Source: Bacteroidales bacterium UBA4866
GTDB lineage: Bacteria; Bacteroidota; Bacteroidia; Bacteroidales; P3
Length of the DNA: 18,619 bases
Reading direction: 5' to 3'
Assembly: GCA_002399565.1 (NCBI GenBank)
Contig: DHDW01000050.1
Coordinates: 1 to 18,619, forward strand
The position numbers and the translations under genes were made by a program. This document shows, piece after piece, positions 15,235 through 18,619 of this stretch (position 1 is its first letter; each line of letters begins with the position of its first letter). Under the pieces are notes generated by a model. The model had not been told where the DNA came from, ran no database searches, and saw nothing but the letters and a program-made list of their open reading frames with translations.

Positions 15235-17472
15235 TTATATTCTTCTAACACTATCAATCCCGTCAATGCTTTCAATATTTTTTATTAGGCGGCTTAGTTG
15301 TTCTGCATCATAAATATATACCATTATTGTTCCTTCAAACAATCCTTCACTACTTTCCATTACTAAACCTCTAATATTGATATTCCATCCTTCTGAAATA
15401 ACTCCTGTCAATTCTTGCAAAAGTCCCTTTCTATCTATTCCTTTAATTTTAATCCCTGCCAAGAAAGTAATCTTTTCATTTTCCCTCCATTTTGCCTTAA
15501 TGATTCTATGACCAAACTTACTCATCTCATCAATAGCTTTATTGCAAGTTGTTCTATGAACCTCTATTGAATTTTCTCTAATTAATCCAACAATATCATC
15601 TCCTGGAACTGGGCGACAACATGGAGCTGTTATATATTTCATATTCTCCATATTTTGCTTGATAACAACTTGTTCAGGATTTCGCTCAATTTGTCTTTCT
15701 ATCTCTTCTTTAAGTGATAGCTTTCCTTGTTCCTTATCTCTCTTGGGAGCAAAAGGATTTTTCAGAAACATCCAAGTTGACTTCTTTGGTTTCTTTTTAT
15801 CAAAACAATGCCTGATGTCTTCCTCTGTTATTTCATTCTTTGCAACTTTGTAGTATAAATCAATATTTTGAGGAATGCCTACATACTTTGAAAGTTTATC
15901 AATGTTTTCTTGATTATACTCTATTTCTATTTCTGAAAAAATTGCTTGAAGTTTTTTAGTCCCTTCATCAGTAAATCCTCTTCGGTAATCTCTTAAATAA
16001 TTTTTTATCCCTTGAATTGCTTTTGATGTTTTAACAAATGAAAGGTATTCTTCTTTAGGATAGGAAATATTAGAAGTAATTATTTCTACTTGATCAGAAG
16101 GTTTAAGGCGATGGTCAAGAGTAACAACCTTATAGTTTACTTTTGCTCCCATACAATTTATTCCAAGCTGTGTATGAACGTTAAATGCAAAATCTAAAAC
16201 TGTTGCTCCTTTTGGAAGAATTATAGATTTTCCTTTTGGCGTGAATGTTGTTATTTCATCAGTAGCTAAGTTAAGTGTAAAGTCATTAACAAAATCAATC
16301 GCATTTGCAGATTGATTATCCAACAATTCTCTTACTTTCTCTAACCAATTATCCAAATTATCATCCAACTCTCCTTCTTTAACTTCTTTGTATTTGTAAT
16401 GAGCTGCAAGTCCCTTTTCTGCAATATCATCCATCCTTTGACTTCTAATTTGAATTTCAACCCAGCGTCCATTATTTGCCTGAACAGTGAAGTGCAATGC
16501 TTCATATCCATTACTCTTAGGTTTGGATATCCAGTCTCTAAGTCTATCGTGTTTTTGTTCCTGATAAATTGAGTTGACTATTGAATATACAGAAAAACAA
16601 GATACTTTCTCTACTTCAATTGGAACGTCAATTACTACTCTTATTGCAAAAATATCATAAATTTCGTTGAACTGAACCCCTTTATTTTCAATCTTCCCCA
16701 AAATAGAAGTTATGGATTTAACTCTTGCAGAACAAACAAATTTATATCCATTATTTGTTAATGCTTCTTTTATTGGAGATGCAAACTCTTTAATAAAAAC
16801 TTCTCTTTCCTCTTCTGAATCTTTAAGTTTATCAACAATCTCTTTGTAACCTCTTGGATTTATGTAGCGTGTTGCTAAATCTTCCAACTCACTCTTTATT
16901 TGATATAATCCCAAACGATGAGCTAAAGGGACATAAAGCATTTGCGTTTCGGAAGCAATTTTCAATTGCTTATCCTCTCTCATAGAGTCTAAAGTACGCA
17001 TATTATGAAGTCTGTCGCATAACTTCAAAAGAATTACACGAACATCATCACCCATAGCAGTTAAAAGCTTTTTGAAGTTTTCTGCTTGAATGGAATTTGT
17101 TGCATAATCAAAAACGCCTTCAATTTTAGTCAATCCATCAATTATTTGAGCAACTCTATCATCAAATATAGTTCTAATATCTTCTAAAGAATATTCAGTA
17201 TCCTCAACAACATCATGAAGCAAAGCACAAACTACAGCAGTTGGTCCAAGTCCTAAATCCTCAGCTGCAATTCTTGCAACCTCCATAGGATGATAAATAT
17301 ATGGTTCTCCTGTTTTTCTTCTAACACCACCATGAGCCTTTAGTGCAACAGTAAATGCTCTTCTTACCTGCCTTTTCTCTTCTCTTGAAGCAGTAGAAGA
17401 AATTAATTTAATAAGATGCTTATATCTTTTAAGTATCTCTACCCTCTCTAGATCTTCATCAATAATATACAT
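15235..17472 (-). CDS. rel: Bifunctional (p)ppGpp synthetase/hydrolase (RelA/SpoT family)
   Basis: A 745-residue long-form stringent-response enzyme that makes and degrades (p)ppGpp in the cytoplasm. The hydrolase HD domain is intact: YHPMEVARIA (60-69), H86-D87 in LLHDVVEDT, and KLCDRLHNMRT (150-160). The synthetase domain has RVKSITSILGKI (250-261), RLRD at 310-313, SNGYEALH, and E339 in VEIQIRSQRMDDIAEKG. RLRD is a variant of the RXKD motif of bifunctional enzymes rather than the EXDD of synthesis-only RelA. TGS is at about 406-466, a zinc/cysteine segment with C618-C619 follows, and an ACT domain is at about 670-745. All parts for both reactions are present. It lies 4 bases after tadA. 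Its 3' end is partly duplicated at 14199-14243. Confidence 0.96.
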   Translation of the reverse strand: MYIIDEDLERVEILKRYKHLIKLISSTASREEKRQVRRAFTVALKAHGGVRRKTGEPYIYHPMEVARIAAEDLGLGPTAVVCALLHDVVEDTEYSLEDIRTIFDDRVAQIIDGLTKIEGVFDYATNSIQAENFKKLLTAMGDDVRVILLKLCDRLHNMRTLDSMREDKQLKIASETQMLYVPLAHRLGLYQIKSELEDLATRYINPRGYKEIVDKLKDSEEEREVFIKEFASPIKEALTNNGYKFVCSARVKSITSILGKIENKGVQFNEIYDIFAIRVVIDVPIEVEKVSCFSVYSIVNSIYQEQKHDRLRDWISKPKSNGYEALHFTVQANNGRWVEIQIRSQRMDDIAEKGLAAHYKYKEVKEGELDDNLDNWLEKVRELLDNQSANAIDFVNDFTLNLATDEITTFTPKGKSIILPKGATVLDFAFNVHTQLGINCMGAKVNYKVVTLDHRLKPSDQVEIITSNISYPKEEYLSFVKTSKAIQGIKNYLRDYRRGFTDEGTKKLQAIFSEIEIEYNQENIDKLSKYVGIPQNIDLYYKVAKNEITEEDIRHCFDKKKPKKSTWMFLKNPFAPKRDKEQGKLSLKEEIERQIERNPEQVVIKQNMENMKYITAPCCRPVPGDDIVGLIRENSIEVHRTTCNKAIDEMSKFGHRIIKAKWRENEKITFLAGIKIKGIDRKGLLQELTGVISEGWNINIRGLVMESSEGLFEGTIMVYIYDAEQLSRLIKNIESIDGIDSVRRI

Positions 17473-17476
17473 ACAA

Positions 17477-17932
17477 CTAAATATCTCTTTTTTTCTTAAA
17501 AAACTCTTTTATCAAAGCCAAACATTCATCTTCCAAAACACCAGAAGTAATCTTTGTTTTTGGATGGAATAAATTAACACCACATTGAGAAGAACCTCTT
17601 TTTTCATCTTTTGCTCCATAAACCACCCTTCCTATCTGAGTCCAATAGCTTGCACCTGCACACATAACACAAGGCTCTAAAGTAACATATAGGGTGCAAT
17701 CGTTCAAATATTTTCCCCCTAAAGCATTTGCAGCAGAAGTGAAAGCCTGCATTTCAGCATGAGCAGTGAAATCATTTAAACGTTGAGAAAGATTATGAGC
17801 CCTTGCAACAATTCTATCTCTGCACACAATAACTGCACCAATAGGAACCTCATCTATACTCATTGCAAATTTGGCTTCCTTTAATGCCTCATGCATATAA
17901 AAATCATCATCTTTAACTAAAACAGAACTCAT
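17477..17932 (-). CDS. tadA: tRNA-specific adenosine deaminase TadA
   Basis: A 151-residue zinc deaminase that converts the wobble adenosine A34 of tRNA-Arg(ACG) to inosine in the cytoplasm. Zinc-site residues are visible: HAE at 58-60 (His ligand and catalytic Glu) and PCVMC at 87-91 (two Cys ligands). The substrate-binding context is typical, with EVPIGAVIV (28-36), NDFTAHAEMQAF (53-64) and GASYWTQIGRVVYGAKDEKR (93-112). A relative such as guanine deaminase is possible but the TadA pattern fits better. The usual start is the ATG at 17932; a second Met at residue 13 is less likely, as it would trim the first helix. It heads the tadA-rel-DUF6624 operon. Confidence 0.93.
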   Translation of the reverse strand: MSSVLVKDDDFYMHEALKEAKFAMSIDEVPIGAVIVCRDRIVARAHNLSQRLNDFTAHAEMQAFTSAANALGGKYLNDCTLYVTLEPCVMCAGASYWTQIGRVVYGAKDEKRGSSQCGVNLFHPKTKITSGVLEDECLALIKEFFKKKRDI

Positions 17933-17952
17933 AAACTAACTTTTAATGATGA

Positions 17953-17960
17953 CAAAATTA
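17953..17960 (-). promoter_or_regulatory. Candidate -7 box of the tadA-rel operon
   Basis: TAATTTTG on the minus strand fits TAnnTTTG and lies 20 bases before the tadA ATG. No -33 TTG at proper distance was found. Confidence 0.4.
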
Positions 17961-17982
17961 CGAAAAACAAATCAAAAAATTG

Positions 17983-17990
17983 TATTTTTG
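17983..17990 (+). promoter_or_regulatory. -7 box of the thioesterase gene
   Basis: TATTTTTG fits TAnnTTTG. A start of transcription near 17997 leaves only about 12 bases before the TTG start codon at 18009, or about 42 before the internal ATG at 18039. It is back to back with the tadA box. Confidence 0.48.
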
Positions 17991-18008
17991 CCGAAAATAC
18001 AGTAGAAA

Positions 18009-18431
18009 TTGGAACAATCACATAAATACAAACACAGCATGCCAATCCAAATACGATTTAGCGATTTGGATGCACTTAATCACGTTAACAACAGCTACCA
18101 TTCTCAATACTTTGATGTTGGGAGAATAAATTACTTTGAAGCTGTAATGGGCAGCAAAGTGGATTGGAGTAAAATAATGGTGGTAATTGTTCATATCGAA
18201 ATTGACTTTTTAGAGCCAATAATTCAAGGCGATAAGATAAATGTAGAAACAAAAATTATTAGCTTTGGAAACAAAAGCATGAAAATGTTACAACGTTTGG
18301 TTGACAGCCAAACAGGGAATATTAAATCCATTTGCCAAACAATTCTTTCAGGATATAACCACTCAAATAATTCTTCAATGGTTATTCCAGAAGAATTTAA
18401 ATCAATATTTTTGGAATTCGAAAAGGATTAG
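18009..18431 (+). CDS. Hotdog-fold acyl-CoA thioesterase (4HBT family), TTG start
   Basis: A 140-residue single hotdog domain that would hydrolyse acyl-CoA or similar thioesters. The signature segment is IRFSDLDALNHVNNSYHSQY (15-34), the 4HBT pattern with Asp in the catalytic position, followed by IEIDFLEPIIQGDKINVET, the central beta strands. The longest frame starts at TTG (18009); a TAG four bases further upstream blocks any earlier start. The first ATG, at 18039, would remove ten residues (EQSHKYKHS region) that resemble the N-terminal strand of Bacteroidetes relatives, so I prefer TTG, with moderate certainty. The physiological substrate is unknown. The gene stands alone, divergent from tadA and convergent with the tRNA. 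Confidence 0.85.
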   Translation: MEQSHKYKHSMPIQIRFSDLDALNHVNNSYHSQYFDVGRINYFEAVMGSKVDWSKIMVVIVHIEIDFLEPIIQGDKINVETKIISFGNKSMKMLQRLVDSQTGNIKSICQTILSGYNHSNNSSMVIPEEFKSIFLEFEKD

Positions 18432-18498
18432 AAGCATTATTTCTAACTTTTTCAATTGTATTATTTATCTATAAGAGGAGTAATTAAACCTTCATATA

Positions 18499-18534
18499 TA
18501 AAAAAAGAAAGCGTGTAGAAATAATCCACACGCT
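18499..18534 (-). terminator. Intrinsic terminator, distal of two, downstream of tRNA-Ile
   Basis: A hairpin with 7-bp stem AGCGTGT/ACACGCT (18510-18516 with 18528-18534) is followed on the minus strand by TTTC and a run of T. Orientation fits leftward transcripts leaving the tRNA, not the rightward thioesterase gene. Confidence 0.75.
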
Positions 18535-18553
18535 AATCCACAATTATGAAAAC

Positions 18554-18573
18554 AAAAAAGCCTCACGGCTTTT
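18554..18573 (-). terminator. Intrinsic terminator, proximal, right after tRNA-Ile
   Basis: AAAAGCC (18556-18562) pairs with GGCTTTT (18567-18573) around a TCAC loop. On the minus strand the hairpin begins two bases after the tRNA's last base and ends in six T. Its stem is nearly symmetric, so it could also act on the plus strand. Confidence 0.75.
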
Positions 18574-18574
18574 G

Positions 18575-18619
18575 TAGTCTCGGGCGGATTTGAACCGCCG
18601 ACCCCTACATTATCAGTGT
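18575..18619 (-). tRNA. tRNA-Ile(GAT), 3' part, cut by the right edge
   Basis: On the minus strand the visible part runs from the anticodon stem to the discriminator base. The anticodon loop is CTGATAA with anticodon GAT (18614-18612), flanked by ACA and TGT of the stem. The T-arm is GGCGG-TTCAAAT-CCGCC, the 3' acceptor strand CGAGACT, and the discriminator A at 18575. CCA is not encoded; the next bases are CAAAAG. The D-arm and 5' acceptor strand lie beyond the window. Confidence 0.9.

Noticed and set aside
14199..15273. Insertion sequence or integrated phage between the two rel tails
   Set aside because: No transposase, integrase or terminal inverted repeats are present; the only gene between the tails is DUF6624.
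15235..17472. Synthesis-only RelA
   Set aside because: The HD hydrolase residues are intact and the synthetase motif is RLRD, close to RXKD of bifunctional enzymes, not EXDD.

Overview
This window reads as chromosomal DNA of an AT-rich member of the Bacteroidota, probably a Bacteroidales-like anaerobe; the exact taxon cannot be told from the sequence. The signs are TAnnTTTG promoter -7 boxes, weak Shine-Dalgarno signals, a TonB-dependent receptor paired with a DUF4249 lipoprotein, a surface protein of the type exported by type IX secretion, and a tRNA without encoded CCA. No phage, transposon, CRISPR array or replication gene is visible.

Layout. 1-872 (-) is the N-terminal part of a large secreted surface protein that runs off the left edge. 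982-3916 (+) holds a GH20 beta-N-acetylhexosaminidase and a small four-helix membrane protein. 3917-4229 is a non-coding array of evenly spaced palindromes. 4230-6690 (-) is an operon of a cytochrome-b-like membrane protein, a MATE exporter and an ElaA-like acetyltransferase. 6818-7909 (-) is a nitronate monooxygenase-like flavoprotein, divergent from comF (7959-8651, +). 8652-9080 carries a second palindrome array and the yebC promoter. yebC (9081-9797, +) abuts, stop to stop, the operon read leftward from 13933: TonB-dependent receptor, DUF4249 lipoprotein, and a SUMF1-fold protein without the catalytic cysteines. 13934-14260 holds a third repeat cluster and a displaced copy of the 3' end of rel. 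14261-17932 (-) is the operon tadA, rel, DUF6624. 18009-18431 (+) is a hotdog thioesterase. The right edge cuts a tRNA-Ile(GAT) on the minus strand, followed by two tandem terminators.

How the genes fit together. The hexosaminidase, receptor/lipoprotein/SUMF1-fold unit and large surface protein are envelope functions for handling outside substrates. tadA, rel, yebC and tRNA-Ile are translation and stringent-response functions. The rest is ordinary housekeeping.

The most unusual signals are non-coding. First, the long intergenic gaps carry clusters of short repeats, each cluster with its own sequence but with a shared spacing of about 21-23 bp; in two of them the units are palindromes, and arm changes between units are mirrored so that symmetry is kept. 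Second, a diverged fragment of the rel 3' end lies just beyond the DUF6624 gene, so that gene is bracketed by two copies of the rel terminus, as in a small insertion at a gene's 3' end.
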